DNA of 64,000 nucleotides from Corynebacterium amycolatum (GTDB lineage Bacteria; Actinomycetota; Actinomycetes; Mycobacteriales; Mycobacteriaceae), in assembly GCF_016889425.1 (NCBI RefSeq), contig NZ_CP069513.1:620001-684000 (forward strand). Direction: 5' to 3'. The notes beneath the pieces are model-generated. The model had not been told where the DNA came from. It ran no database searches and worked only from the letters and a program-made list of their open reading frames with translations. Below are positions 9,795 to 18,195 of the stretch, piece by piece. How positions within the stretch are numbered: the stretch's first letter is position 1; each line of letters starts with the position of its first letter. Both the position numbers and the translations under genes were made by a program.

Positions 9795-11160
9795 GCCCCA
9801 GCGATGCCACGACGCCCACGGCCGACAGCGCCACCGGCAGCCACATGGCATCACTCATGGCGGTGGTGAAGTCGCCACGGTTGCTGCTGAGCGCCGCCGC
9901 CATGACGGTGGCAATCAGCGCACTACCCAGCACACTGCCGATCTGGCGGATGGTGTTGTACACACCGGAGGCAGCACCGGCGAGGATCGGGTCAATGTTG
10001 CGGGTCGCGGCCGTCGACAGCGTGCCCCAAATAAATGCGTTGGCCACACCGAATGCGGCGCCCGGCAGTAGCAGCCACAGCACGGAGAGGTCCTCGTGGA
10101 TGAGGTAGTGAAACCCGAGCATGCCCACCAGCGAGGACCCAAAACCGATCAGCGCGAACTCGCGGAACTTCAGCCGATCCAGCATTCGCCCAGTCCACGG
10201 TGCCATGACACCGGAAATCAGCGCCTGCGGCACGAGCAGTAGTGAGGCTTGGATGGTCGATAGGTCGCGAGCATTCTGGGCGAAGAGGATGATTGGGAAA
10301 CCAACCGCGACCACCAGCGCTCCCATCACGGCAATGGCCAACGAGGAGACGGTGAAGTTACGATCCTTAAAAAGGGACAGCGGCATCAGCGGTTCGGCCG
10401 TGGTCTTGGCCTCCCAGACCGTAAACAGGCCAAGAATCACCACACCGGCGGCAATCAGTGCCCAGATCCAACCGGACCAGCCGGCACTCTCCCCCTCCTG
10501 AATGCCGAAGACCAGCAGGAACATACCAATCGCGCTGAGCACAACGCCCAGATAGTCAATCTTGTTGCGGTGCGTCTCGAAGGTCGGCAGATAGCGGAAC
10601 GCAAAAACGAGCCCGACCACGCCAATCGGCACATTAATGAGGAAAATCCAGCGCCAACTCAGCAGCTGAATCAACACGCCACCAGCCAGCGGCCCCGTCA
10701 GCGAGGCAATTCCGGCCGCCGCGCCCCACAGCCCCATCGCCGCACCGCGATGCACCGGTGGAAACATCTGCGTAATCAGCGCCATCGTCTGCGGTGTCAG
10801 CAGCGCGGCCCCCAGTCCCTGCACCACGCGGGCAATGATCAGCATGCTTAACGACGGCGCCAACCCACACGCCAGCGACGCCAACACGAAGATAACCAAG
10901 CCCGCTACATAGGTGTGCTTGACTCCCCAGAGGTCACCGAGCCTGCCGGTAATAAGCAACGGCACCGCATAGGCCAGCAAATAACCGCTGGTCACCCACA
11001 TGACCTGGTTGAGCTCACCGCCCAGTTCATGCTGGATGGTGTTAATACCAACGGTGACAATGGTGGCGTCGACCAGAATCATGAAGAAGCCGAGCAATAC
11101 GGTCCACAGCGCTGGCCACGCCTTTTTGGGATCAAACTGAGTATTCAAATCTGTAGCCAC
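9778..11160 (-). CDS. MFS drug-resistance transporter, DHA2 (EmrB/QacA) family
   Basis: A 460-residue protein with about 14 hydrophobic helices, as in 14-TM DHA2 exporters. Signatures are LGFFMILVDATIVTVGINTI (first helix with the D in motif D1), YLLAYAVPLLITGRLGDLWG (motif A), and LTGPLAGGVLIQLLSWRWIF (motif C and the following RW-F block). It likely exports cationic or amphipathic compounds by proton antiport; the substrate is unknown. It begins with GTG 11160, divergent from the DUF1801 gene. No local TetR or MarR regulator is present. Confidence 0.9.
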   Translation of the reverse strand: MATDLNTQFDPKKAWPALWTVLLGFFMILVDATIVTVGINTIQHELGGELNQVMWVTSGYLLAYAVPLLITGRLGDLWGVKHTYVAGLVIFVLASLACGLAPSLSMLIIARVVQGLGAALLTPQTMALITQMFPPVHRGAAMGLWGAAAGIASLTGPLAGGVLIQLLSWRWIFLINVPIGVVGLVFAFRYLPTFETHRNKIDYLGVVLSAIGMFLLVFGIQEGESAGWSGWIWALIAAGVVILGLFTVWEAKTTAEPLMPLSLFKDRNFTVSSLAIAVMGALVVAVGFPIILFAQNARDLSTIQASLLLVPQALISGVMAPWTGRMLDRLKFREFALIGFGSSLVGMLGFHYLIHEDLSVLWLLLPGAAFGVANAFIWGTLSTAATRNIDPILAGAASGVYNTIRQIGSVLGSALIATVMAAALSSNRGDFTTAMSDAMWLPVALSAVGVVASLGLKNPK

Positions 11161-11200
11161 TCGAAGTCATGTTAGTTGATGGCACAGTAAAATCCAGACC

Positions 11201-11617
11201 ATGGCTGTTCAGCATATGACCGACGAAACCATCGCCGAGTTCTTCGCCGACCACCTCTCGCGCGTAGATGATGACATGCAGCGCGCGGTGGCTCTCGAGG
11301 TGCTCGAGTGGGTCCACGAAAAGTATCCTGAACTGGGCGTTCGAATCGCCTGGAGCCAGCCGATGTTCACCCTTGATGGCACGTTCATTATCGGCTTCTC
11401 CTACGCCAAGAAGCACATGGCGATTGCCCCGGAGCGCGCAGGTATTGAAAAGTTCGCCGACGAGTTCGATGCCCGCGGCCTCTCCTACGGCAAAATGATG
11501 GTCCGCTTCCCCTGGCCAAAGGACGGCAAGGCCGAGTCCATGCCGCTGGACCTGCTTGCCAAGATGATCGAGTTCAACATGGAGGACAAGCGTGGCATGA
11601 CCACGTTTTGGCGGTAG
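11201..11617 (+). CDS. DUF1801 (YdhG/iron-chaperone-like) protein
   Basis: A 138-residue protein of the DUF1801/YdhG fold. Typical blocks are ELGVRIAWSQPMFTLDGTFI, GFSYAKKHMAIAPERAGIEK and LSYGKMMVRFPWPKDGKAES. Frataxin-like Bacillus Fra belongs to this superfamily, but no function has been shown for this branch. It is a single gene starting at ATG 11201, 40 bp from the divergent MFS start. Confidence 0.82.
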   Translation: MAVQHMTDETIAEFFADHLSRVDDDMQRAVALEVLEWVHEKYPELGVRIAWSQPMFTLDGTFIIGFSYAKKHMAIAPERAGIEKFADEFDARGLSYGKMMVRFPWPKDGKAESMPLDLLAKMIEFNMEDKRGMTTFWR

Positions 11618-11876
11618 GCCAGACTCCAAACCAAACCCACCTACATCGCTAAATCCGCCAGGGCATCCTCATCAACAATGGCCGTCCACCGTCGGCCCGA
11701 TTCGATGATGCCCTCGCACTTCCGCTTACTCATCACTCGCGAGACCAACGTCCCAGCACTTGCGACTGCCAATACCGGTATTGCAATGGGTGCGGCCGGT
11801 ACGAGCGTGGCAATTGAAACGGCCGACGCATCCGACGACTTGTGGCCACGCTATTCACCTATCGATGCGCTGTAGC

Positions 11877-12032
11877 GTGTCCACAAGTGAATAGCGCATC
11901 GACAAGTGAGAGAGCCGGGCCCACAGCGTGCGCATAAGTGCCGAAAAACCATCGATAAGTCAGGAGAATCCATCGATAAGTGAGAGAAATACATCGACAA
12001 GTCCCCGAAACCTGGCCATAAGTGCCGGACAG
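11877..12032. repeat. 21-bp-period tandem repeat tract
   Basis: Five exact-period units start at 11928, 11949, 11970, 11991 and 12012; each holds AAGT at the same place (11936, 11957, 11978, 11999, 12020). Two irregular copies precede them (AAGT at 11885 and 11904). The unit consensus resembles CCATCGATAAGTGNNNGAAAT. An inverted copy lies just upstream (about 11837-11870, GACTTGTGGCCACGCTATTC). No gene is convincing in the 550 bp between the DUF1801 gene and tRNA-Leu. The minus frame reads as TYRW-rich heptads with no family resemblance. Confidence 0.8.
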
Positions 12033-12130
12033 GGTTAAGGGAGGGTTAAAGGACAAGCCAACAACCTCAGCTCAGCATCCGCCTCTGCTTCAACCCAAGC
12101 CCCACTCCAACCGCCACCGCAAACAAAAAA

Positions 12131-12160
12131 TCCTCGGAAGCTTTTACACTTCCGAGGATC
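12131..12160 (-). terminator. Intrinsic terminator after tRNA-Leu
   Basis: The inverted repeat ATCCTCGGAAG...CTTCCGAGGAT is followed on the minus strand by a run of T. It lies directly after the tRNA-Leu 3' end. Confidence 0.9.
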
Positions 12161-12168
12161 TTCGCTGT

Positions 12169-12251
12169 GGGCGAAGGGGGACTTGAACCCCCACGTCCGT
12201 AAAGGACACTGGCACCTGAAGCCAGCGCGTCTGCCATTCCGCCACTCGCCC
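12169..12251 (-). tRNA. tRNA-Leu (anticodon CAG)
   Basis: An 83-nt cloverleaf on the minus strand. The acceptor GGGCGAG pairs with TTCGCCC (one G-T). A long variable arm (GTGTCCTTTACGGAC) marks a class II tRNA. The anticodon loop TTCAGGT gives CAG, hence Leu. The T-arm GGGGGTTCAAGTCCCCC is standard. CCA is not encoded. It sits before fhaA, as a tRNA-Leu does in related actinobacteria. Confidence 0.95.
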
Positions 12252-12536
12252 GTGGGAACGAATAGAACTATAACACCCCGCGCTAATACACCACCAAATC
12301 CCCAGGCCAGCGCGCGTTTTTCACCACTTTTCACCACTTTTAAAACGTCTTTTTCGCACTTAGCAACAGCCACTTATTTCACAAGCGTCGTCACTATTTG
12401 ATAAACCTCAGCAGTTCCTAGCCCTTAACTGAAGGTGTAGGGCTCTATACTGTTGCTAAAGTATCGATAATTTTTATGCACATTTTTCACGTAACCCGCC
12501 GCGGTTTGGCGGGAGAAGGCGAATTTCTTTAGTCAG

Positions 12537-13436
12537 ATGGATTTCCTAGGACGCATCCGCAAGCTCGATAGCTCGCTTCAGCGCGGGCTCGACAACAGCT
12601 TTGCGCGCGTGTTCGGCGGCAAGGTTGTCCCGAATGAGTTAGAAGAATGCCTGAAGCAGGAAATTGAAGATTTCCTGATGCAGGACGCCAACGGTCAGTA
12701 CTTGGCACCCAATGATTTCCGCATTGGCATCAGCGCCGCCGATTACAAAAACCTCTCCGCATCAGAGCCCAACCTGCCGAATCAATTGGCTGACCGCATG
12801 ACGCGCTACTGCCGTAACAACGGCTGGGGTTTCACCGGTACCATCAGCGTCCACCTGCAGGCAGTGGAGTCGCTCCACACCGGTCAGCTGAAGACGGCCA
12901 GCACTTTCACCGAGGACACTGTAAGCACTTCGGAGTTCGTTCCATTCGACGACAGCGCTGATGATGCCAACACTGACGCAGCCCCGTCGCAAAGCGATGA
13001 TGAACCTCAAGCCGCCGAGACCTCTGCCGCCTACCACCCACAGCCGGAAGCTGAGCAGTTCCCCACCGCTTCCCGTCCCGCGCCTACCGCCGACCCGGAA
13101 GCGGCAACTGAGCTGAGCAACTCGGCCGTGGACGAAGACCAGTCCCAGGAAAAGACCATCACCCTGCTGTTGCAGGACGGCTCCTCGCGCGTATTCGAGG
13201 TGCGCCATGGTTCGAACATCATCGGCCGCGGCACCGCTTCCGACTTCCGCCTTCCGGACACTGGTGTTTCCCGCCAGCATGCCGAAATCACGTGGGATGG
13301 CCAGGATGCGGTGCTCGTCGATTTGCATTCGACCAACGGAACCATTGTCAATGGCGAACCCATTGATAACTGGCTGCTGGCCGACGGCGACGAGATCTCG
13401 CTTGGACATTCTGTTCTCGAAGTTCAGATCCGCTAG
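12537..13436 (+). CDS. fhaA: FhaA, DUF3662 and FHA domain protein
   Basis: A 299-residue cytoplasmic scaffold. The N-terminal DUF3662 domain (MDFLGRIRKLDSSLQRGLDN, residues 1-115) is followed by an acidic, Pro/Ala-rich linker (about 130-205) and a C-terminal FHA domain. Phosphothreonine-binding residues are seen in GSNIIGRG, SRQHAEI and HSTNGT. In mycobacteria FhaA binds the phosphorylated pseudokinase domain of MviN/MurJ and regulates peptidoglycan synthesis; that MurJ type is encoded at 54325-57927. It is the first gene of the kinase cluster. Confidence 0.95.
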   Translation: MDFLGRIRKLDSSLQRGLDNSFARVFGGKVVPNELEECLKQEIEDFLMQDANGQYLAPNDFRIGISAADYKNLSASEPNLPNQLADRMTRYCRNNGWGFTGTISVHLQAVESLHTGQLKTASTFTEDTVSTSEFVPFDDSADDANTDAAPSQSDDEPQAAETSAAYHPQPEAEQFPTASRPAPTADPEAATELSNSAVDEDQSQEKTITLLLQDGSSRVFEVRHGSNIIGRGTASDFRLPDTGVSRQHAEITWDGQDAVLVDLHSTNGTIVNGEPIDNWLLADGDEISLGHSVLEVQIR

Positions 13437-13467
13437 TTAAATCCGCTGATTTAGATCCGCTAAGTAG
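13428..13467. repeat. Short tandem repeat across the fhaA stop codon
   Basis: Three copies of ATCCGCT begin at 13428, 13441 and 13455, each followed by a similar AT-rich half (AGTTAA, GATTTAG, AAGTAG). The first copy includes the fhaA stop codon. It looks like a small slippage duplication. Confidence 0.6.
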
Positions 13468-13584
13468 TGAGGTTCACTAGATTCAAATGCCACTACCCTA
13501 GGTTTGCCGACACATTCCTGGAATAATTACGTCCGTGTGTTCGGTTGCGGACCCACCAGCTCTATATAAGGAGGTTCCTCGGAC

Positions 13585-14046
13585 GTGGAAGCTATCGTTT
13601 TTCTGCTTTCGCGCATCGGCGTGCTGGTCGTCCTGTGGTTTTTCATTTGGATGACGCTTCGCACCCTGCGTACAGAAACAATAGGTTCGGCTCCGCTGCG
13701 CCCGCTTCGGCAAACCAGCAGCGCTCCGGCCAAGCGTTTCCAGCGCTCGCAGACTCCACATCAGCTCCTTGTCACCTCCGGGCCGCTGGCGGGTTCGCGC
13801 ATGAACCTAAACAACCAACGCGACATCACTATCGGCCGTTCAGAGTCGAATGCCTTCGTCCTCAACGATGATTTCGCCTCGGGCCAGCACGCTCGCGTCA
13901 TCAACCGCGACGGCATCTGGTACCTGGAGGATCTGGACTCCCGCAATGGCACATTCCTCAATGGTCAGCGCGTGGAACAGCCGGAACGACTGGCTTCGGG
14001 TATGGAATTTCGTATTGGCCGTACAACTTTGAGGTTGCAACCATGA
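13585..14046 (+). CDS. fhaB: FhaB (FipA-like) FHA domain protein
   Basis: A 153-residue protein with one N-terminal membrane helix (IVFLLSRIGVLVVLWFFIWM) and a cytoplasmic FHA domain. The domain shows DITIGRSESNAF, SGQHARV and SRNGTFLNG, the residues that hold phosphothreonine. GTG 13585 is the start, with AAGGAGG at 13568-13574. In mycobacteria the homologue FipA/FhaB links kinase signalling to FtsZ/FtsQ at division. The 3' end overlaps pstP by 4 bp, so the genes are co-translated. Confidence 0.95.
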   Translation: MEAIVFLLSRIGVLVVLWFFIWMTLRTLRTETIGSAPLRPLRQTSSAPAKRFQRSQTPHQLLVTSGPLAGSRMNLNNQRDITIGRSESNAFVLNDDFASGQHARVINRDGIWYLEDLDSRNGTFLNGQRVEQPERLASGMEFRIGRTTLRLQP

Positions 14047-15398
14047 GTCTTGCTCTGAATTACACGGCCCGCTCTGACCGCGGCCTCATCCGACAGAACA
14101 ACGAGGACTCCGCCTATGCGGGTTCGCGTCTGCTCGCGCTTGCCGACGGCATGGGTGGCCACGCCGCCGGGGAAATCGCATCCCAGCTGATGATTGCGGC
14201 TGTCTCTCGGCTGGACAATGATCAGCCCGGCCCCGATTTGCTCGAGTCCCTGCGCAGCGCCTGCATAGAGGGCAATAATTCCATTGCGGATGAAATTGAG
14301 CAGAACCCCTCTACGCAAGGCATGGGCACTACGCTGACTGCTCTGCTTTTCGACGGCACCCGCCTGGGCATGTGCCATGTCGGTGACTCGCGTGGCTATC
14401 TGCTGCGCGACGGGGAGCTCATCCGCATTACCCGGGATGACACTTATGTGCAGTCGCTGGTGGACGAGGGCAATCTCACCGAAGAAGAGGCGGCAATTCA
14501 CCCTCAGCGCTCACTGATTTTGAAGGCTCTCACCGGTCGCCCGGTGGAGCCTACTTTGTCTTATCGCGATGTCCACGAGGGCGATCGCTACCTGCTGTGC
14601 TCGGATGGCCTGTCCGATCCGGTGTCCGCGGACACCATCAAGGATGTGCTCTCGGAGGGGACTCCGGACGAGGCCGCTACCAAGCTCATTGACTACGCGT
14701 TGAAGTCCGGTGGTCCGGACAACATCACCGTGGTGGTTGCCGATGTTGTCGATTCGTCGGCACGCACGCCTTACGAGCCCGCCCTGGCCGGTGCCCTGCA
14801 GAGTGCGGAGGAGGAACTCCCCCGCCCCAATACTGCAGCGGGTCGCGCGGCGGCACTCCGCCCGCGGAAGTCGCAGGAAATTGCAGTGACTTCGGCGCCG
14901 GAGAAGAAGGCTTCCAAGGGCAAGTGGCTAGTTGTTTCTGTGGTGCTGGTGCTGGTGGCCGGTTTGGTCGGCCTTGGTATTTGGGGCTGGCAGAAGAAGG
15001 AGTCGATGTACCATCTCGCGGTGGTTGACGGGCAGGTGCAGTTGATGCATGGCGTGCCCGGTAGTTTGCTGGGCTTCGATCTGCAAGAGCCGCATCAGTT
15101 CATCTGTTTGACCGATGACAACAAAGTTCAGCTGCCTCCGGCTGGGACGCCGAAGGAGAAGGTCGACTGCCACATCATGACGCCGGAAGATCTCTCGCCG
15201 GCGGCACGCAATTCGCTGGAAGGTCTGCCGGCTGATTCCTACGACGGTGTCAGCGACCAGATTGGCCGTTTGGCGGAGTCGGCACTGCCGGTATGTCTGT
15301 CCGTGTCCGACGACGACAAGGACGCAACTTCCGCCGACAAGAAGGATGAAAAGCTGGGTTCGAAGCCAGGAGTCAACTGTAGGCAGGTGCGAAAATGA
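14043..15398 (+). CDS. pstP: PP2C-family Ser/Thr phosphatase PstP
   Basis: A 451-residue membrane-anchored phosphatase. The PP2C domain (about 1-240) shows the metal-binding and catalytic motifs RQNNEDSAYAG, LADGMGGHAAGE, GDSRGYLLRDGEL, CSDGLSDPV and PDNITVVVADV. A linker leads to one membrane helix near 300-320 (WLVVSVVLVLVAGLVGLGIW) and an extracellular domain of about 130 residues. PstP dephosphorylates PknA, PknB and their substrates. It overlaps both neighbours by 4 bp. Confidence 0.96.
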   Translation: MSLALNYTARSDRGLIRQNNEDSAYAGSRLLALADGMGGHAAGEIASQLMIAAVSRLDNDQPGPDLLESLRSACIEGNNSIADEIEQNPSTQGMGTTLTALLFDGTRLGMCHVGDSRGYLLRDGELIRITRDDTYVQSLVDEGNLTEEEAAIHPQRSLILKALTGRPVEPTLSYRDVHEGDRYLLCSDGLSDPVSADTIKDVLSEGTPDEAATKLIDYALKSGGPDNITVVVADVVDSSARTPYEPALAGALQSAEEELPRPNTAAGRAAALRPRKSQEIAVTSAPEKKASKGKWLVVSVVLVLVAGLVGLGIWGWQKKESMYHLAVVDGQVQLMHGVPGSLLGFDLQEPHQFICLTDDNKVQLPPAGTPKEKVDCHIMTPEDLSPAARNSLEGLPADSYDGVSDQIGRLAESALPVCLSVSDDDKDATSADKKDEKLGSKPGVNCRQVRK

Positions 15399-16756
15399 GT
15401 GAAACTACCGCGAAGCGACAGCTTCGGATGAAGGAAATGCTCCTGCTGCTGCTGTCGGCAGGATTGTTGCTTTTGGCACTTATTTCGCTGGAACTGGCTC
15501 AGGGCAACTCTCTGACCGCCGATGTCTTTTACATCATTGGCGGATTCTTTGTAATCTTTGCAGTGGCGCATATCGCACTGACCTTTGTGGCGCCCAACGC
15601 CGATCAGGTGATGCTGCCGGTTGCAGCCACTCTCAATGCCTTGGGGTTGGTGATGATTCACCGCCTCGACCTGGCCAATGACACCTCGTTAGTGCGCAAC
15701 CAGATCATGTGGACCGTGCTCAGTGTCGCACTGTTTATCGGCGTGATCGTCCTGCTGCGCAACCATCACTCACTGTCGCAGTACTCGTATCTGCTGGGTC
15801 TCGGCGGCTTGATTCTGTTGGCGCTGCCGCTGGTGTGGCCGTCGTCGATTAATGCTGATGCCCGCATCTGGATTTCCATCGGCCCGTTTTCCATGCAGCC
15901 TGGTGAGTTTGCCAAGGTCATGTTGCTGATCTTCTTCGCACAGCTGCTGGTGAATAAGCGCTCGCTGTTCAATGTGGCGGGTAAGCGTTTCCTGGGCATT
16001 GATTTCCCGCGTGTTCGCGATCTGGGCCCGATTCTGCTGATCTGGGGCATCGCTACTGTCATCATGGCTCTGCAGAATGACTTTGGTCCGGCGCTGGTGC
16101 TCTTCGGCACTGTGCTGGCAATGCTCTACGCTGCCACCGGTCGTGGTTCCTGGCTCATCATCGGCATGGGGCTGGTGACCATCGGTGTTGTCGGTGTCTA
16201 CATGGTTTCGGACAAGATTCAGGCGCGAGTCACGCATTTCCTGGATCCGTTGGGTTCCTACGACGAGGGTGGCTACCAGCTCTCCCAGGGGCTGTTCGGC
16301 ATGAGCTGGGGTGGCATCGGTGGCACCGGTCTGGGTCAGGGCTACCCACAGAACATTCCGGTGGCACACTCTGACTTCATCCTCTCCGCCTTTGGCGAGG
16401 AGCTCGGTTTTACCGGTCTGAGTGCCATCATCCTGCTGTTCGCGATTCTGATTTCGCGCGGTATTTCGGCGAGCTTGGCGGTACGTGATTCCTTCGGCAA
16501 GCTGCTGGCGGCCGGCATCGCATTCTCGATGGCCATTCAGCTGTTCGTGGTTGCAGCCGGTGTTTCCAAGCTGATGCCACTAACCGGTCTGACTACACCG
16601 TTCATGTCAGCCGGTGGTTCCTCACTGCTGGCCAGCTACATCATGTTGGCCATCGTGCTGCGCGTCTCTGACGAGGCCAACCGCCCCTGGGGCATTCCAA
16701 GCACCCCTTCTGGCCTCAACGACAATGCCAACGCAGCTCAGGGGGTGAACCAGTAG
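15395..16756 (+). CDS. rodA: SEDS peptidoglycan glycosyltransferase RodA (FtsW/RodA/SpoVE)
   Basis: A 453-residue membrane protein with 10 or more helices. SEDS signatures are SINADARIWISIGPFSMQPG, PGEFAKVMLLIFFAQLL, ALQNDFGPALVLFG, YQLSQGLFGMSWGGIGGTGL and HSDFILSAFGEELGF. It polymerises lipid II glycans together with the class B PBP encoded next (pbpA). The start overlaps the pstP stop (ATGA). Confidence 0.96.
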   Translation: MSETTAKRQLRMKEMLLLLLSAGLLLLALISLELAQGNSLTADVFYIIGGFFVIFAVAHIALTFVAPNADQVMLPVAATLNALGLVMIHRLDLANDTSLVRNQIMWTVLSVALFIGVIVLLRNHHSLSQYSYLLGLGGLILLALPLVWPSSINADARIWISIGPFSMQPGEFAKVMLLIFFAQLLVNKRSLFNVAGKRFLGIDFPRVRDLGPILLIWGIATVIMALQNDFGPALVLFGTVLAMLYAATGRGSWLIIGMGLVTIGVVGVYMVSDKIQARVTHFLDPLGSYDEGGYQLSQGLFGMSWGGIGGTGLGQGYPQNIPVAHSDFILSAFGEELGFTGLSAIILLFAILISRGISASLAVRDSFGKLLAAGIAFSMAIQLFVVAAGVSKLMPLTGLTTPFMSAGGSSLLASYIMLAIVLRVSDEANRPWGIPSTPSGLNDNANAAQGVNQ

Positions 16757-18190
16757 ATGAATAAGACCATTCGCCAAATCTTTGTTGTCGTACTCGGGCT
16801 CTTCGTTCTTCTACTGGCGAACCTGACCTACATCCAGGGCTTCCAGCAGGATAAGTACGCCCACAATCCGCTGAATAGCCGCCAGTTCCTGGAGGAAAAG
16901 TCCAAACCTCGCGGCCAGATCACCACTGACGGCGACATTCTGGCCCACTCGGTCAAGGGCGAGAACGGCTTCTATGACCGCAGCTACGACACCGACCCGG
17001 AGGCATATGCCGCGGTGGTCGGATACCTGTCGGACATCTACGGCTCCGCCGGTATCGAACGCTCTCAAAACGGAATCTTGAACGGCAGCGACCCTTCGCT
17101 GTTTACTTCCCGCGCCCTCGACATGGTCACGGGCAAGGAACCTTCTGGGGCTTCCGCAGAGCTGACGCTGTTGCCGAACGCTCAGCGGACTGCGTACCAA
17201 CAACTCGCTGAACGCGGCTACGTCGGCTCCGCCGTCGCCATTCGCCCATCGACGGGTGAAATTCTCGCGATGGCCTCCACACCGTCGTTCAACCCGAATG
17301 ACATCGCGGCCGGCGACGAGAGTACCTGGCAGTCCCTCAATAACAATGAGGGCGCACCGCTGCTCAACCACGCCACTCAGCGTCCGCTGCCGCCGGGTTC
17401 CACTTTCAAGGTGTTGACCACGGTCACGGCACTGGAGCAAGGCGCCTCCCCGGACACCTCGGTCACTGGCGCACCGCAGATTACGCTGCCGGATACCACC
17501 ACCACGTTGGAAAACTACGGTGGCTCGACCTGTGGCGGGGCTACTACGACTCTCCGCCAGGCTTTCGCACAGTCCTGTAATACGGCGTTCGCGGAGCTCG
17601 GTATGCAGTACGGGGCCGATGCGCTCAAGGACGTCGCCAAGCGATTCGGCATCGGTGAGACCCACGACGACGCGGGCCTGCCGATTCAGCCCTCCACCGT
17701 CGGTGAGATTCCGGATCAGTCCTCGCTGGGGCAAACCTCCATTGGTCAGCGCGACGTGTCCTTTACACCACTGGACAACGCCATCATCGCCGCCACGATT
17801 GCCAACGGCGGCGTGCGCATGGAACCCCAGATCATCAAATCGGTGCGCGGTGCCGACCTCTCCGAGATCAAGTCCTTCAAGCCGATTGAAGCCGACGAGG
17901 CGATTTCGCCGGAGATCGCAGAAACCGTAACTGAGCTGATGCGCGGTTCAGAGTCACATTCGGGCGGTAACGGTTCGCGTATCGCCTCCAAGACCGGTAC
18001 CGCGGAACACGGTGCTGTCCGCGGCGAGTACGCGCCGCACGTTTGGTACATCGCCTTCGCTCCGGACTCCGATGTCGCCGTGGCCGTCGTCGTGGAAAAC
18101 GGTGGCGGTCAAGGCCAGGGCGCTACCGGCGCCTCCGTTGCTGCCCCGATTGGCCGTGCGCTCATTGACGCGGTCGAACAGGCGGGTTGA
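16757..18190 (+). CDS. pbpA: Penicillin-binding protein PbpA (class B transpeptidase)
   Basis: A 477-residue peptidoglycan transpeptidase with an N-terminal membrane anchor (FVVVLGLFVLLLANLTYIQG). A dimerisation domain is followed by the transpeptidase domain, with SxxK in LPPGSTFKVL, SxN in AQSCNTAF and KTG in ASKTGTAEHG. It starts directly after the rodA stop and is the expected RodA partner for wall synthesis. It is anchored in the membrane and acts outside. It ends 5 bp before the chosen pknA start. Confidence 0.96.
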   Translation: MNKTIRQIFVVVLGLFVLLLANLTYIQGFQQDKYAHNPLNSRQFLEEKSKPRGQITTDGDILAHSVKGENGFYDRSYDTDPEAYAAVVGYLSDIYGSAGIERSQNGILNGSDPSLFTSRALDMVTGKEPSGASAELTLLPNAQRTAYQQLAERGYVGSAVAIRPSTGEILAMASTPSFNPNDIAAGDESTWQSLNNNEGAPLLNHATQRPLPPGSTFKVLTTVTALEQGASPDTSVTGAPQITLPDTTTTLENYGGSTCGGATTTLRQAFAQSCNTAFAELGMQYGADALKDVAKRFGIGETHDDAGLPIQPSTVGEIPDQSSLGQTSIGQRDVSFTPLDNAIIAATIANGGVRMEPQIIKSVRGADLSEIKSFKPIEADEAISPEIAETVTELMRGSESHSGGNGSRIASKTGTAEHGAVRGEYAPHVWYIAFAPDSDVAVAVVVENGGGQGQGATGASVAAPIGRALIDAVEQAG

Positions 18191-18195
18191 TAAGC

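Noticed and set aside
11859-12056. A 65-codon minus-strand frame with TYRW heptads
   Set aside because: The heptads follow from the 21-bp DNA period; no start signal or family similarity. The repeat itself is reported instead.
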